From positions 3,348,001-3,412,000 of the forward strand of contig NZ_CP089746.1 of the NCBI RefSeq assembly GCF_029541745.1: DNA of 64,000 bases, in the 5' to 3' direction. The notes beneath the pieces were generated by a model that saw only the letters and a program-made list of their open reading frames with translations, had not been told where the DNA came from and made no database searches. Each line of letters opens with the position of its first letter. The stretch's first letter is position 1. The DNA is from Streptomyces sp. LX-29 (lineage in GTDB: Bacteria; Actinomycetota; Actinomycetes; Streptomycetales; Streptomycetaceae). Shown piece after piece: positions 36,501 to 47,095 of the stretch. The translations under genes and the position numbers were made by a program.

Positions 36501-36668
36501 CCGTTACAGCGGTCCGTTGCAGAGGTCCGTTACAACGGTCCGTTACGCATGGTTCCTTACGGCGGCCGTTGCGACGGTCCGTTATGGCGGCGCGTTACGA
36601 CGGCCCGTTACAAAGCTCCTTCACAGCGGCCCGTTACCCGGCGCGGCCCGCCGATCCGTTACCCGGCG
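36501..36668. repeat. 13-bp tandem array upstream of sigE (about 13 units)
   Basis: Units begin at 36501, 36514, 36527, 36540, 36554, 36566, 36579, 36592, 36605, 36618, 36631, 36644 and 36656. The consensus is CCGTTACNRCGGY. The unit at 36527, CCGTTACAACGGT, contains CCGTT-N2-AACGG, a perfect inverted repeat. There are no spacers, so it is not a CRISPR array. No gene is seen in 36434-36966. Confidence 0.9.
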
Positions 36669-36762
36669 ACACCAGCCGCCCGCCCCCGTGAGGCGGAACC
36701 GGCCGCGGCCAACTCCCCGGCCCCCGCGCGCCGTTGCGCACGGCACCGTCTCCCGCGGGCTT

Positions 36763-36802
36763 TGTGACAGGGCTGTGACAGTCCGAGGACCCAGCTCTGA
36801 CA
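36763..36802 (+). promoter_or_regulatory. Phased direct repeats, candidate CseB site at the sigE promoter
   Basis: TGTGACA at 36763-36769 and 36774-36780, then TCTGACA at 36796-36802. Start-to-start distances are 11 and 22 bp. OmpR/PhoB-type regulators such as CseB bind tandem direct repeats with 11-bp spacing. The site is about 165-205 bp before the sigE start codon. Confidence 0.6.
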
Positions 36803-36966
36803 CTCGGCCTCATCACCCTCCGTTGTTACACAACCTATGGCTTTCCGTGTGGCCCTCGACGTGCTTCCGTACGGAAAGCCGCAACAGCCCCTCCGTAGGT
36901 TCTCTCTCGCGTCGCTCGACGGGGGCGCGCAACGTGGGGAACGCAGTGGAACGGAGGGCTGGGAAG

Positions 36967-37524
36967 ATGGCCAGCAGCGGCAAGGTTCTTGACTTCGAAG
37001 AGTACGTGCGGAACCGGCAGGACGCCCTGCTGCGCAGCGCGCGCCGCCTGGTTCCGGACCCGATCGAGGCCCAGGACCTCCTCCAGACCGCCCTCGTGCG
37101 CACCTACGGCCGCTGGGACGGCATAGCCGACAAGTCGCTCGCCGACGCGTACCTGCGCCGTGTCATGATCAACACGCGCACCGAGTGGTGGCGCGCCCGG
37201 AAGCTGGACGAGGTGCCGACCGAGCAGCTGCCGGACGCCCGCGTCGAGGACAGCACCGAGCAGCACGCGGACCGCGCGCTGCTGATGGACATCCTGAAGG
37301 TGCTGGCTCCGAAGCAGCGCAGCGTCGTGGTGCTGCGACACTGGGAGCAGATGAGCACGGAGGAGACGGCGGAGGCGCTGGGAATGTCCACCGGTACGGT
37401 GAAGAGCACGCTGCACCGGGCACTCGCCCGGCTGCGGCAGGAGCTCGAAAGCCGTGGCCTGGACGCCCGCGCGCTGGGCCGTCGGGTGTCCGAGGATCGG
37501 GGGCAGGAACGGTGCGCGGCCTGA
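36967..37524 (+). CDS. sigE: ECF sigma factor SigE (cell-envelope stress)
   Basis: A 185-aa ECF sigma factor. Region 2 (about 12-80) includes LVPDPIEAQDLLQTALVRTY and region 4 (about 115-170) includes LAPKQRSVVVLRHWEQMSTE. It closely resembles S. coelicolor SigE as I recall it, which directs cell-wall genes and is switched on by the CseBC system when peptidoglycan is damaged. It has no anti-sigma gene. GGAGGG lies 8 nt before ATG 36967. Its end overlaps the cseA start by 13 nt, so the four-gene operon is translationally coupled. Confidence 0.96.
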   Translation: MASSGKVLDFEEYVRNRQDALLRSARRLVPDPIEAQDLLQTALVRTYGRWDGIADKSLADAYLRRVMINTRTEWWRARKLDEVPTEQLPDARVEDSTEQHADRALLMDILKVLAPKQRSVVVLRHWEQMSTEETAEALGMSTGTVKSTLHRALARLRQELESRGLDARALGRRVSEDRGQERCAA

Positions 37525-38288
37525 CCAGGCCCTCTCTCAACTCCAGCAAGACCGCCCTGGTGACGGGCGGTGCGGTCGTCGCGCTCGCGGCAGCCGGCGG
37601 GCTGCTGCTCGCCGGCTGCGGCACGAGCGCCGACGGCGTGCGCAACGAAGGCCGGGCCCCGGTGGCCCGGGCGGAGTCGGCCCCCGCCTACGACAAGGCG
37701 GTCGAGAGCCTGCCCCCGAACGGGTCGGCCTCTCCCACGCCGTCCCCCGGCACCCCGGCCACGCTCAAGGCGGACGCGGTCCGGCTGATCAAGGGCGATC
37801 CCAAGGTCAGCAGCGAACTGAAGGCCAATCTGCGACCCTGCGGCGATGACGGCTACCCTGTCGAGGTCTCCTTCGGGGCGCTCACCGGCACCGCCGCCGA
37901 CGACATGGTCGTCAACGTGCTGACCTGCGCCGACGGTTACGGCATCGGCGCGTACGTCTACCGCAAGTCCGCCGGGTCGTACCGGAACGTCTTCGTGGAC
38001 GAGAAGGCACCGCTGTTCGCGACCGCCGACGGGGACGAGTTGCAGGTCACCAAGTACGTGTACGCGTCGGCCGACGCGGTGTGCTGCCCGTCCGCCCAGG
38101 ACGACCTCTGGTACCGCTGGGACGGGAAGCGCACGGCGTTCGTCTACGACCGCCGTGCTCGGGTGGACTACAGCAACGGCGCGGAAGAGCAGGAGAAGCT
38201 CGACGAGCAGGAGAAGGACTCCCTCGACGAGCAGCGGAAGAAGCAGGCGGTCGCGCCGACGGCGACGGACGACGGAACGGAAGGCTGA
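37512..38288 (+). CDS. cseA: Lipoprotein CseA
   Basis: A 258-aa lipoprotein. The signal peptide ends with the lipobox LLLAGC (Cys near residue 36), so it is anchored on the outer face of the membrane. The mature part has an N-terminal Pro/Ser-rich linker and a domain with several Cys residues (RPCGDDGYP, VLTCADG, AVCCPSA) that may form disulfides. The C-terminus is charged and helical (EEQEKLDEQEKDSLDEQ). In S. coelicolor CseA dampens SigE activity, probably by acting on CseC. GTG 37512 lies inside the sigE 3' end. Confidence 0.92.
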   Translation: MRGLTRPSLNSSKTALVTGGAVVALAAAGGLLLAGCGTSADGVRNEGRAPVARAESAPAYDKAVESLPPNGSASPTPSPGTPATLKADAVRLIKGDPKVSSELKANLRPCGDDGYPVEVSFGALTGTAADDMVVNVLTCADGYGIGAYVYRKSAGSYRNVFVDEKAPLFATADGDELQVTKYVYASADAVCCPSAQDDLWYRWDGKRTAFVYDRRARVDYSNGAEEQEKLDEQEKDSLDEQRKKQAVAPTATDDGTEG

Positions 38289-38296
38289 CAGCGGCG

Positions 38297-39004
38297 GTGG
38301 CCGAGACCCATGTGCTCTTCGTCGAGGACGACGACGTCATCCGCGAGGCGACGCAGCTCGCCCTTGAGCGCGACGGCTTCGTGGTGACGGCCGTTCCGGA
38401 CGGGCTGGCCGGTTTGGAGCAGTTCCGGGCCAACCGGCCCGACATCGCGCTGCTGGACGTGATGGTGCCGGGGCTGGACGGGGTGAGCCTGTGCCGCCGC
38501 ATCCGCGACGAGTCCACCGTGCCGGTGATCATGTTGTCGGCGCGGGCCGACTCCATCGACGTGGTCCTCGGCCTGGAGGCCGGGGCCGACGACTATGTGA
38601 CCAAGCCGTTCGACGGCGCGGTGCTGGTCGCCCGGATCCGGGCGGTGCTGCGCCGCTTCGGGCACGCCAGCGGGCCCGGCGGCACGCCGACGGATCAGGC
38701 CAACGACCCCGCCGACTGCGGGGTGCTGCGCTTCGGCGACCTGGAGGTCGACACCGAGGGCATGGAGGTGCGGAAGGCCGGCAACCCGGTGGCGCTGACC
38801 CCCACCGAGATGCGGCTGCTGCTGGAGTTCTCGGCGGCGCCGGGCACCGTGCTCTCCCGCGACCGGCTGCTGGAGCGGGTGTGGGACTACGGCTGGGGCG
38901 GCGACACCCGGGTGGTCGACGTCCATGTGCAGCGGCTGCGCGGCAAGATCGGCACGGACCGCATCGAGACGGTCCGTGGCTTCGGCTACAAGCTCCGGCC
39001 CTGA
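38297..39004 (+). CDS. cseB: Response regulator CseB
   Basis: A 235-aa OmpR/PhoB-type regulator. The receiver (about 5-120) has EDDD, the phospho-Asp in IALLDVMVPGLDG and the Lys in DYVTKPFDG. The winged helix (about 140-235) contains LTPTEMRLLLEFSAAPGTVL and the DNA-contacting VVDVHVQRLRGKIG. The known target in S. coelicolor is the sigE promoter; the phased repeats at 36763-36802 fit this binding mode. GTG 38297 was chosen by comparison with the family N-terminus, 8 nt after the cseA stop. Confidence 0.95.
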   Translation: MAETHVLFVEDDDVIREATQLALERDGFVVTAVPDGLAGLEQFRANRPDIALLDVMVPGLDGVSLCRRIRDESTVPVIMLSARADSIDVVLGLEAGADDYVTKPFDGAVLVARIRAVLRRFGHASGPGGTPTDQANDPADCGVLRFGDLEVDTEGMEVRKAGNPVALTPTEMRLLLEFSAAPGTVLSRDRLLERVWDYGWGGDTRVVDVHVQRLRGKIGTDRIETVRGFGYKLRP

Positions 39005-39018
39005 CGAGGCCCGGCTCC

Positions 39019-40317
39019 ATGAAGAAGCTCGCGTTCCGTTCCGGCCTGCGCTGGAAGGTCAGCATCGCCATCGCCGCCGTCGGCGCACTGGTGGCGATCG
39101 CACTGAGTCTGGTCGTCCACAACGCGGCCCGTGTCTCCATGCTCGACAGCAGCCGCGATGTGATGAACGACCGGGTGCTGGCGGCCAAGCGCTGGTACGA
39201 GAAGACCGGCACCCTGCAGTTCAGCGCCAAGCTGGACGACCCGGAGCTGCCCGAGGACCTGCGGAAGGTGGCCGCGCGCGGCGAGAGCGCCAGCTACCTC
39301 CAGGACTCCGGCTCCGGCGCGCCCGAGGTGTGGGCCTCGGTGCCGCTCAACGACGGCAGGGTGCTGTCGATCCACAGCCGCTTCAAGGATCGCTTCGAGG
39401 TGCTGCGCGACCTCGACCGGGCGCTGGTGATCGGCTCGGTGTCGGTGGTGCTCGGCGGCATCGCGCTGGGCGTGCTCATCGGCGACCAGCTCTCCCGGCG
39501 ACTACGGAAGGCCGCGATGGCCGCCCGCAAGCTCGCCGAGGGCGACTCGGAGGTCCGGGTCCGGGAGGCGATCGGCGGCCGGGTCCGGGACGAGACCGAT
39601 GACCTGGCGCGCGCCATAGACGGCATGGCCGAGGCGCTCCAGCAGCGGCTGGAGGCCGAGCGGCGGGTGACCGCCGATATCGCGCACGAGCTGCGTACGC
39701 CGGTGACCGGCCTGCTCACCGCCGCCGAGCTGCTGCCGCCGGGCCGCCCCACCGAGCTGGTGCGGGACCGGGCCCAGGCGATGCGGCAGCTGGTGGAGGA
39801 CGTGCTGGAGGTCGCCCGGCTGGACGGCTTCGCCGAGCGGGCCGAGCTCCAGGAGATCGCCCTGGCCGAGTTCGTCAGCCGCCGGGTGCGGGGGGTGGCT
39901 CCGGACGCGAAGATCGCGGTGATCCGGGACGCCCACGTCAGCACCGATCCGCGCCGCCTGGAGCGCATCATCGGCAATCTGCTCGCCAACGCCGCCCGAC
40001 ACGGCAAGCCGCCGTTCGAGGTCACGGTCGAGGGCCGGGTGCTGCGCATCCGCGACCACGGGCCGGGCTTCCCGGAGGCGCTGCTCAAGGACGGCCCGAG
40101 CCGCTTCCGGACCGGCAGCAAGGACCGGGCGGGCAAGGGTCACGGCCTCGGCCTGACCATCGCCGCCGGTCAGGCCCGCGTCCTCGGGGCGCGACTCACC
40201 TTCCGCAACGCGGAGCCGCTGGCCGAGGGTCGCGAGGGTGCGGTCGCCGTGCTGTGGCTGCCGGAGTCCGCGCCGACCAACACGGGCAGCTTCCCCGTCA
40301 TCGACGTACCGGACTGA
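39019..40317 (+). CDS. cseC: Sensor histidine kinase CseC
   Basis: A 432-aa membrane kinase. Helix 1 (about 13-35) and helix 2 (about 135-155) flank an external sensor region of about 100 residues. A HAMP linker follows, then HisKA with the phospho-acceptor His in ADIAHELRTPVTGLL, and HATPase with NLLANAARHGKPP, DHGPGFP and GKGHGLGLTIA. In S. coelicolor CseC responds to cell-wall damage and phosphorylates CseB. The start ATG follows the cseB stop by 14 nt. A long hairpin follows the operon. Confidence 0.95.
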   Translation: MKKLAFRSGLRWKVSIAIAAVGALVAIALSLVVHNAARVSMLDSSRDVMNDRVLAAKRWYEKTGTLQFSAKLDDPELPEDLRKVAARGESASYLQDSGSGAPEVWASVPLNDGRVLSIHSRFKDRFEVLRDLDRALVIGSVSVVLGGIALGVLIGDQLSRRLRKAAMAARKLAEGDSEVRVREAIGGRVRDETDDLARAIDGMAEALQQRLEAERRVTADIAHELRTPVTGLLTAAELLPPGRPTELVRDRAQAMRQLVEDVLEVARLDGFAERAELQEIALAEFVSRRVRGVAPDAKIAVIRDAHVSTDPRRLERIIGNLLANAARHGKPPFEVTVEGRVLRIRDHGPGFPEALLKDGPSRFRTGSKDRAGKGHGLGLTIAAGQARVLGARLTFRNAEPLAEGREGAVAVLWLPESAPTNTGSFPVIDVPD

Positions 40318-40365
40318 CCGGTCCGATCACGCTGAGCGCGGCGCCCCCACGGGCGACACGGAACG

Positions 40366-40417
40366 TCGAAGGCGACCCCGAGGACAAGCGCAGGGCCGTC
40401 CTGGGGGTCGCCTTCGA
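40366..40417. terminator. Terminator between convergent cseC and M23 peptidase
   Basis: TCGAAGGCGACCCC (40366-40379) pairs perfectly with GGGGTCGCCTTCGA (40404-40417). AGGAC and GTCCT inside add pairs after one bulge. It can act in both directions. Confidence 0.85.
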
Positions 40418-40479
40418 TCTGCTGGATCAGGCGTCGGGGGTCACGGAGGACCCCACGCCGTCATGCGGTTCCGGCAGGG

Positions 40480-41247
40480 TCAGATGCCCACGCCGTGGCT
40501 CCGCAGGAAGCCCAGCGGCTCGACGGAGGAGCCGTAGTTCGGGGTGGTGCGCACCTCGAAGTGCAGGTGCGGACCGGAGGAGTTGCCGGTGGAGCCGGAC
40601 AGGGCGATCACCTGGCCGGTCGCCACGGTCTGGCCGACGCTGACCTTCAGCACGGAGTTGTGGGCGTACTGCGTGTAGGTGCCGTTGTCGTGCCGGATGA
40701 CGACGGCGTTGCCGTACGCGGGGCCGTCGCCGCCGCCGTTCGGGCCGGCCTTGACGACCGTACCGCTGTGCACGGCCTTGACCGGGGTACCGGTCGGCAC
40801 GACCAGGTCCTGGCCGCTGTGGGTGCTGGTCCACATGCTGCCGGCCTTGCCGTACGTGGCGCCGACGACGTAGTTGTCCACCGGCTTGACCCAGTCCGGA
40901 GCGGGGGCCGGGGCCGGCGCGGGCGCGGCCGGGGCCGGGGCGGGCGCCGGGGCGGCCTTGACCTCGGTGCGGGCCTCGCTACGCGACGCCTTCTTGGCGG
41001 CCTCGTCACCCTTGGCGCGGTCAGCGGCGGCCTTCTTCTCGGCCTCCGCGCCCTTGCGCTGGTTGTCGGCCTGGGCCTGGACCGACGTGGCGACCTTGCG
41101 CGCCTCCGACTTCGGCTCCGGGGAGTGGTCCGTGGCAAGCGCCACCCCGGCCCCCAGCGCGGCCGTCGCTCCCAGACCCGCGGCCATGACGGCGGCACGG
41201 GTGCGGATCGACGTGCTCGCGAAACGGGTCGTGATGAGCTTCTGCAT
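40480..41247 (-). CDS. Secreted M23 (LytM-type) peptidoglycan peptidase
   Basis: A roughly 255-aa secreted endopeptidase. A signal peptide (about 1-38, ending near AALGAGVALA) precedes a charged coiled-coil-like segment (ARKVATSVQAQADNQRKGAE) and a Pro/Ala linker. The C-terminal M23 domain has zinc ligands in HSGQDLVVP and HLHFEV, with LSGSTGNSSGPHLHF typical of the family. It cuts peptidoglycan cross-bridges or stems. I chose ATG 41247, 9 nt after GAGAGG; ATG 41277 and 41313 are alternatives. A TTGACT/TAGCGC promoter lies upstream. It faces the SigE stress operon. Confidence 0.9.
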   Translation of the reverse strand: MQKLITTRFASTSIRTRAAVMAAGLGATAALGAGVALATDHSPEPKSEARKVATSVQAQADNQRKGAEAEKKAAADRAKGDEAAKKASRSEARTEVKAAPAPAPAPAAPAPAPAPAPDWVKPVDNYVVGATYGKAGSMWTSTHSGQDLVVPTGTPVKAVHSGTVVKAGPNGGGDGPAYGNAVVIRHDNGTYTQYAHNSVLKVSVGQTVATGQVIALSGSTGNSSGPHLHFEVRTTPNYGSSVEPLGFLRSHGVGI

Positions 41248-41344
41248 ACGGAACTGCCTCTCGGGTGTCTCGGTCATGAATGCGTTCCGGCTCGCACCGG
41301 AACGGCTATTCATTGGTAACCCGCCCGCGCCGCCAGGCCAAGGG

Positions 41345-41373
41345 GCGCTATTACTAGGCAGAGCCGTAGTCAA
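41345..41373 (-). promoter_or_regulatory. Sigma-70-type promoter of the M23 peptidase gene
   Basis: On the minus strand TTGACT (41373-41368), a 17-nt spacer, then TAGCGC (41350-41345), about 100 nt before the chosen start. I looked for a c-di-AMP (ydaO) riboswitch in this leader and did not see one. Confidence 0.5.
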
Positions 41374-41820
41374 TACAAGGGAAATAAGGCCCCTTGCCGT
41401 GGTAGGAGGAAGCCGAGAAAAACCGCCCCGCGGGCCCCGAGAAGACCCTCACCAGGCCATAACACCCCGTCTGACCTGCACATATCTGGAGGCGTCCGGA
41501 AGTCCCGCCCCTCCCCCTAGCGAAAGTCCCAAGGCGGCCGGGACCTTGGTCCTTTACCGGACATCATGCCCCTCCTATTGCTCCTAGTAGCCCGGAAAAG
41601 CCTGTGCCGCACATCACCGAATGGCAAGATCAACGGCTATTTCGGCGGGACTTTCGGATGTCTGTTTCGGGACCAAGGACCCCCTGTCGGCGGTGGTCGG
41701 AACGAGCCGTACGACGCGCTGCCTGCCGCCTGCCGCCTGCCACCCTGTGTCGCTCAGCGGCGTGCCAGGCGCCCCCCCTGGCGCCGTGGGCGCAGGGGCG
41801 GCCCGCCCCGTGTCCGGGAC
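41374..41820. other. Gene-free region between M23 promoter and clpC terminator
   Basis: About 450 bp without a supported gene. It includes an AT-richer stretch near 41590-41660 and a GGCGCC-bracketed hairpin near 41768-41786. ORFs on the plus strand here have no ribosome-binding site and a poor codon pattern. Confidence 0.45.
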
Positions 41821-41868
41821 AAAAAAGGGGGTTGCCCCGGACCGTTCGAAACAGTCCGGGGCAACCCC
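41821..41868 (-). terminator. clpC intrinsic terminator with T-run
   Basis: On the minus strand GGGGTTGCCCCGGAC (41868-41854) and GTCCGGGGCAACCCC (41842-41828) form a perfect 15-bp stem with an 11-nt loop, followed by C and TTTTTT (41826-41821). A textbook intrinsic terminator, rare in this genus, 30 bp after the clpC stop. Confidence 0.92.
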
Positions 41869-41898
41869 TGTGCGCTATGAGCCGCTAGCGGGCAGCCG

Positions 41899-44424
<2,526 letters not shown>

Positions 44425-44650
44425 CGTTAATCGCTCCTCAGAGCGGTCAGAAAGATCGGGGACGATCCCCTCCCTGTCCTTCCGCATGCTAGTCCCGCTA
44501 CGGGGACAGCTCATTCCATCTGCCGACACCCGTCCGGATCACCCCCGCTTCCGCGAGGAAATCTCCTGCCCGGAACAGCCGACAACTGCTCCAACCCGAT
44601 GGTGCGAGACGTTGTTCCCGCAGGCCAGGCATCTGGGCCCGCCATCACTA

Positions 44651-44664
44651 CGCCGATGGCGAAC
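44651..44664 (-). promoter_or_regulatory. ClgR-type box upstream of clpC
   Basis: On the minus strand GTTCGC-CATCG-GCG, an exact match to the GTTCGC-N5-GCG motif I recall for ClgR, the Streptomyces activator of clp and lon genes. It lies 227 bp before the clpC start, in a 428-bp gene-free region. Confidence 0.6.
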
Positions 44665-44852
44665 GCGCGCTGCCCGACACGCGGAGCCGTCCCTCCCACT
44701 AGCACTGTCTTACCCGCAAGGAGTGACACTCCATGCGGCGTGGGCCGGTTCCCTCAGCTACGGGCGAACAACCTTGCGCCCCTTCACTGCCCCCTGCCAC
44801 CCCCGGAACGGACACCGGGCGCACGCAAGTGGGCACCAAACGTAACCTCGGG

Positions 44853-45578
44853 ATGATTTCCGGAGTTCATCCGGACATGACTCCGACTCCGGACATCCCC
44901 GACCGTCGCGTCATTCATCTCCACTCTTGCACTCGGCCCGCCATTCCGCGCCCCAGGGCGCCCCGCGGCGAGGTCCTGCGGCGGTGGTACGAGCGCGAGC
45001 TGGGTTGGCCGTCGGTCGGCGACGATCCGGTCGAGCTGCTCACCGGGGTCCGCTTCGACGCCCTGGAGCTGCCGCTGGCGGCGGGCCGCGCGGTGCTGCG
45101 CCGGGTGGCGCGGACCGGTCCGGTCGCGGCGCGGGGTGCCAGGATGTGGCTGCTGGTGGCCGCGGGCGGCGCGGAGGAGCTGCCGGGGCTGCTCGACTGG
45201 CTGGAGTGGGGCGGGGTCCGGCTGGACCTGACCGCGCTTGGGGAGGGCGGCCGGATCACCGCACCGTCACCGGTGCCGGCCGGCGTCCCTACCGGGCTCG
45301 GGGACCCCGGGGCTCCCGGCGCCCTCGGAGGGCGAGAGCCGCAGGAGGCCGCTGTCTGGCTGCGACCTCCCCAGCCGGGGTGCGGGGTGGAGCCGATGCT
45401 GCCGATGACGGGCTTCGGGGGCGATGGGGGCGCCCCCGATCTCGTACGGCTGGTCGGAGCGGCCGCGACGGAGTGCCACCGCGTCCGGTTGCTGAACGCT
45501 CGAAGCGGTCAGCCGTTCGCCTTCTCGTACGCCTCACGAACGGTCGCGGGAACACGGCCACGGTCGTTGACCTCGTAA
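44853..45578 (+). CDS. Conserved hypothetical protein (primase/polymerase-like style)
   Basis: A 241-aa protein. The conserved core (RRWYERELGWPSVGDDPVEL, then LLTGVRFDALELPLAAGRAV and LPGLLDWLEWGGVRLDLTAL) resembles actinobacterial proteins often labelled bifunctional primase/polymerase-like; the match is from memory and no catalytic acidic motif is clear. WLRPPQPG near 200 is also typical. ATG 44853 has CGTAAC 6 nt upstream and may be leaderless; ATG 44877 is an alternative. Its last 70 nt overlap the convergent lsr2 gene. It lies between clpC and lsr2. Confidence 0.65.
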   Translation: MISGVHPDMTPTPDIPDRRVIHLHSCTRPAIPRPRAPRGEVLRRWYERELGWPSVGDDPVELLTGVRFDALELPLAAGRAVLRRVARTGPVAARGARMWLLVAAGGAEELPGLLDWLEWGGVRLDLTALGEGGRITAPSPVPAGVPTGLGDPGAPGALGGREPQEAAVWLRPPQPGCGVEPMLPMTGFGGDGGAPDLVRLVGAAATECHRVRLLNARSGQPFAFSYASRTVAGTRPRSLTS

Positions 45579-45850
45579 CCGTTCTCCTTCGCCCAGGCGC
45601 GGATCTTCGCGGTGTCCTGGCCGGCGCCGGCGGTGGCGGCGGTCCGGGTGCGGCCACGGGCGGCGGCGGTGCGGCCACCGGTGCGACGGCCGTTCTTGAC
45701 GAAGTCCTCCAGCGACGTACGCAGCTTGTCGGCGTTGTCGGCGTTGAGGTCGATCTCGTAGGTCTTGCCGTCGAGAGCGAACGTCACGGTCTCGTCGGCC
45801 TCGCCACCGTCGAGGTCATCGACAAGAAGGACCTGAACCTTCTGTGCCAC
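45509..45850 (-). CDS. lsr2: Nucleoid-associated protein Lsr2
   Basis: A 113-aa H-NS-like protein that binds AT-rich DNA and silences horizontally acquired and specialised-metabolite genes. The N-terminal dimerisation domain (about 1-60, VQVLLVDDLDGGEADETVTF) is followed by a basic Arg/Thr/Ala linker. The C-terminal DNA-binding domain (about 75-113) has the AT-hook-like RGR in VNDRGRVPATVREAYEKA. AAGGA lies 8 nt before the GTG start. The 5' leader contains a GGGGGT/ACCCCC hairpin. It is the core-genome lsr2. Confidence 0.96.
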   Translation of the reverse strand: MAQKVQVLLVDDLDGGEADETVTFALDGKTYEIDLNADNADKLRTSLEDFVKNGRRTGGRTAAARGRTRTAATAGAGQDTAKIRAWAKENGYEVNDRGRVPATVREAYEKANG

Positions 45851-46036
45851 GGCGGTTTCCTTTCATGGATACCTGGGGGTCCTGGAGAACCCCCCGGAAA
45901 ATACACTACGGGGCATTAGCAAACCGCTTTTCTCGGAAAAACACAAACCCCCTGGGAAGGTTCGATCCCTCGTTGGCGTGGGAAGCCTCTGTTCCGGAGC
46001 CCGTGATAGGGGAGCGATTCGGACATAGGGGCACGA

Positions 46037-46555
46037 TCACAGTTGCAGAAGCATCCGGCTGTTGCCAAGGGTGTTCGGCTTCACCCGTTCGAGTCCGAGG
46101 AACTCCGCGACGCCCTCGTCATAGGAACGGAGCAGCTCGCTGTAGACGTCCCCGTCGACCGGCGTCTCACCGATCTCCACGAAGCCGTGCTTGCTGAAGA
46201 AGTCGACCTCGAAGGTGAGGCAGAAAATGCGCCGCACCCCGAGCCAGCGCGCCGTCTGCAACAGCTTGTCGAGGACGGCGTGGCCTACACCGCTCCCCTT
46301 CGCGGCGGGATCGACCGCGAGAGTGCGAACCTCGGCCAGGTCTTCCCACATCACATGGAGCGCGCCACAGCCAATGACCTCGCCATCCGTGTCCCGCTCC
46401 GCGACCCAGAACTCCTGGATGTCCTCGTAAAGAGTCACGGTGGCTTTGTCGAGGAGGATCCCGTCGCCCACGTACGCGTCCAGGAGGCGGCGCACGGCGC
46501 GCACATCGCCGGTCCGGGCCCGGCGGACGGTGACTACTTTTGATTGAGCGGACAT
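46037..46555 (-). CDS. GNAT N-acetyltransferase (amino-acid N-acetyltransferase, ArgA-like)
   Basis: A 172-aa acetyltransferase. The GNAT motif A is EVRTLAVDPAAKGSGVGHAVLDKLL, with the acetyl-CoA loop AKGSGVG. LTFEVDFFSKHGFVEIGETP is characteristic of short N-acetylglutamate synthases, so it probably starts arginine synthesis. It is far from the arg cluster. ATG 46555 has TAGCGT 6 nt upstream and no Shine-Dalgarno, suggesting a leaderless mRNA. It lies 22 bp after the BlaI-like gene on the same strand. Confidence 0.87.
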   Translation of the reverse strand: MSAQSKVVTVRRARTGDVRAVRRLLDAYVGDGILLDKATVTLYEDIQEFWVAERDTDGEVIGCGALHVMWEDLAEVRTLAVDPAAKGSGVGHAVLDKLLQTARWLGVRRIFCLTFEVDFFSKHGFVEIGETPVDGDVYSELLRSYDEGVAEFLGLERVKPNTLGNSRMLLQL

Positions 46556-46577
46556 AGCCGGACGCTATCGCCCCGGC

Positions 46578-46973
46578 TCATCGTCGCTCTTCACCGGGGC
46601 GTCCACCGGGCTCGTCGAGTTGCACCACCCGCATCGCATCCCGGAGCGCTTCCCGCTGCGACTCGGACATCATCCCGAAGAACGCGACGAGCGCGGCGGC
46701 CGGGTTGTCACTGGCGGACCACGCCTCGTTCATCAGTGCGGCCGAGTAGGCGGCGCGCGTGGAGACCGCCTCATATCGATAGGCGCGGCCTTCCGCCTCC
46801 CTGCGCAGCCAGCCCTTCTGATGGAGGTTGTCCATTACCGTCATGACCGTGGTGTAGGCGATGGAGCGTTCCTGCTGCAGGTCTTCCAGCACTTCTCGGA
46901 CCGTGACCGGACGGTTCCAGTTCCACACCCGCGTCATGACCGCGTCTTCGAGTTCACCCAATGGCCTAGGCAC
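46578..46973 (-). CDS. BlaI/MecI/CopY-family repressor
   Basis: A 131-aa winged-helix repressor. The N-terminal domain (about 5-75) has PLGELEDAVMTRVWNWNRPV, SIAYTTVMTVMDNLHQKGWL as the recognition helix region, and a wing with YRYEAV. The C-terminal helices (about 80-115) dimerise. No BlaR/MecR-type sensor protease gene is adjacent. GTG 46973 has a good -10 element, TATTAT (46985-46980), 6 nt upstream, so it is probably leaderless. The target is unknown; antibiotic or metal response is typical of the family. Confidence 0.88.
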   Translation of the reverse strand: MPRPLGELEDAVMTRVWNWNRPVTVREVLEDLQQERSIAYTTVMTVMDNLHQKGWLRREAEGRAYRYEAVSTRAAYSAALMNEAWSASDNPAAALVAFFGMMSESQREALRDAMRVVQLDEPGGRPGEERR

Positions 46974-47021
46974 AACAGAATAATAGTGCCGAATGCCGGA
47001 AATGCCCGGTTAATTCAGGCA

Positions 47022-47072
47022 CAAAAAGGGCGTACGCGGCGTGATGCGCGGTGCATCACGCGGCGTACGCCC
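47022..47072 (-). terminator. Intrinsic terminator with T-run after small membrane gene
   Basis: A 20-bp stem (47053-47072 with 47028-47047, one mismatch) around a 5-nt loop, followed on the minus strand by TTTTTG (from 47027). It separates the small membrane gene from the BlaI-like gene. Confidence 0.9.
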
Positions 47073-47095
47073 GTAAAGATCCAGGAAGGGCCGCC

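Noticed and set aside
36501..36668. Possible CRISPR array
   Set aside because: The 13-bp units follow one another without spacers and no cas genes are near, so this is a plain tandem repeat.
41248..41570. c-di-AMP (ydaO) riboswitch before the M23 peptidase
   Set aside because: I looked because such switches control Streptomyces wall hydrolases, but the conserved GGGGUGAAUC and CCGAACCC-type blocks are not there.
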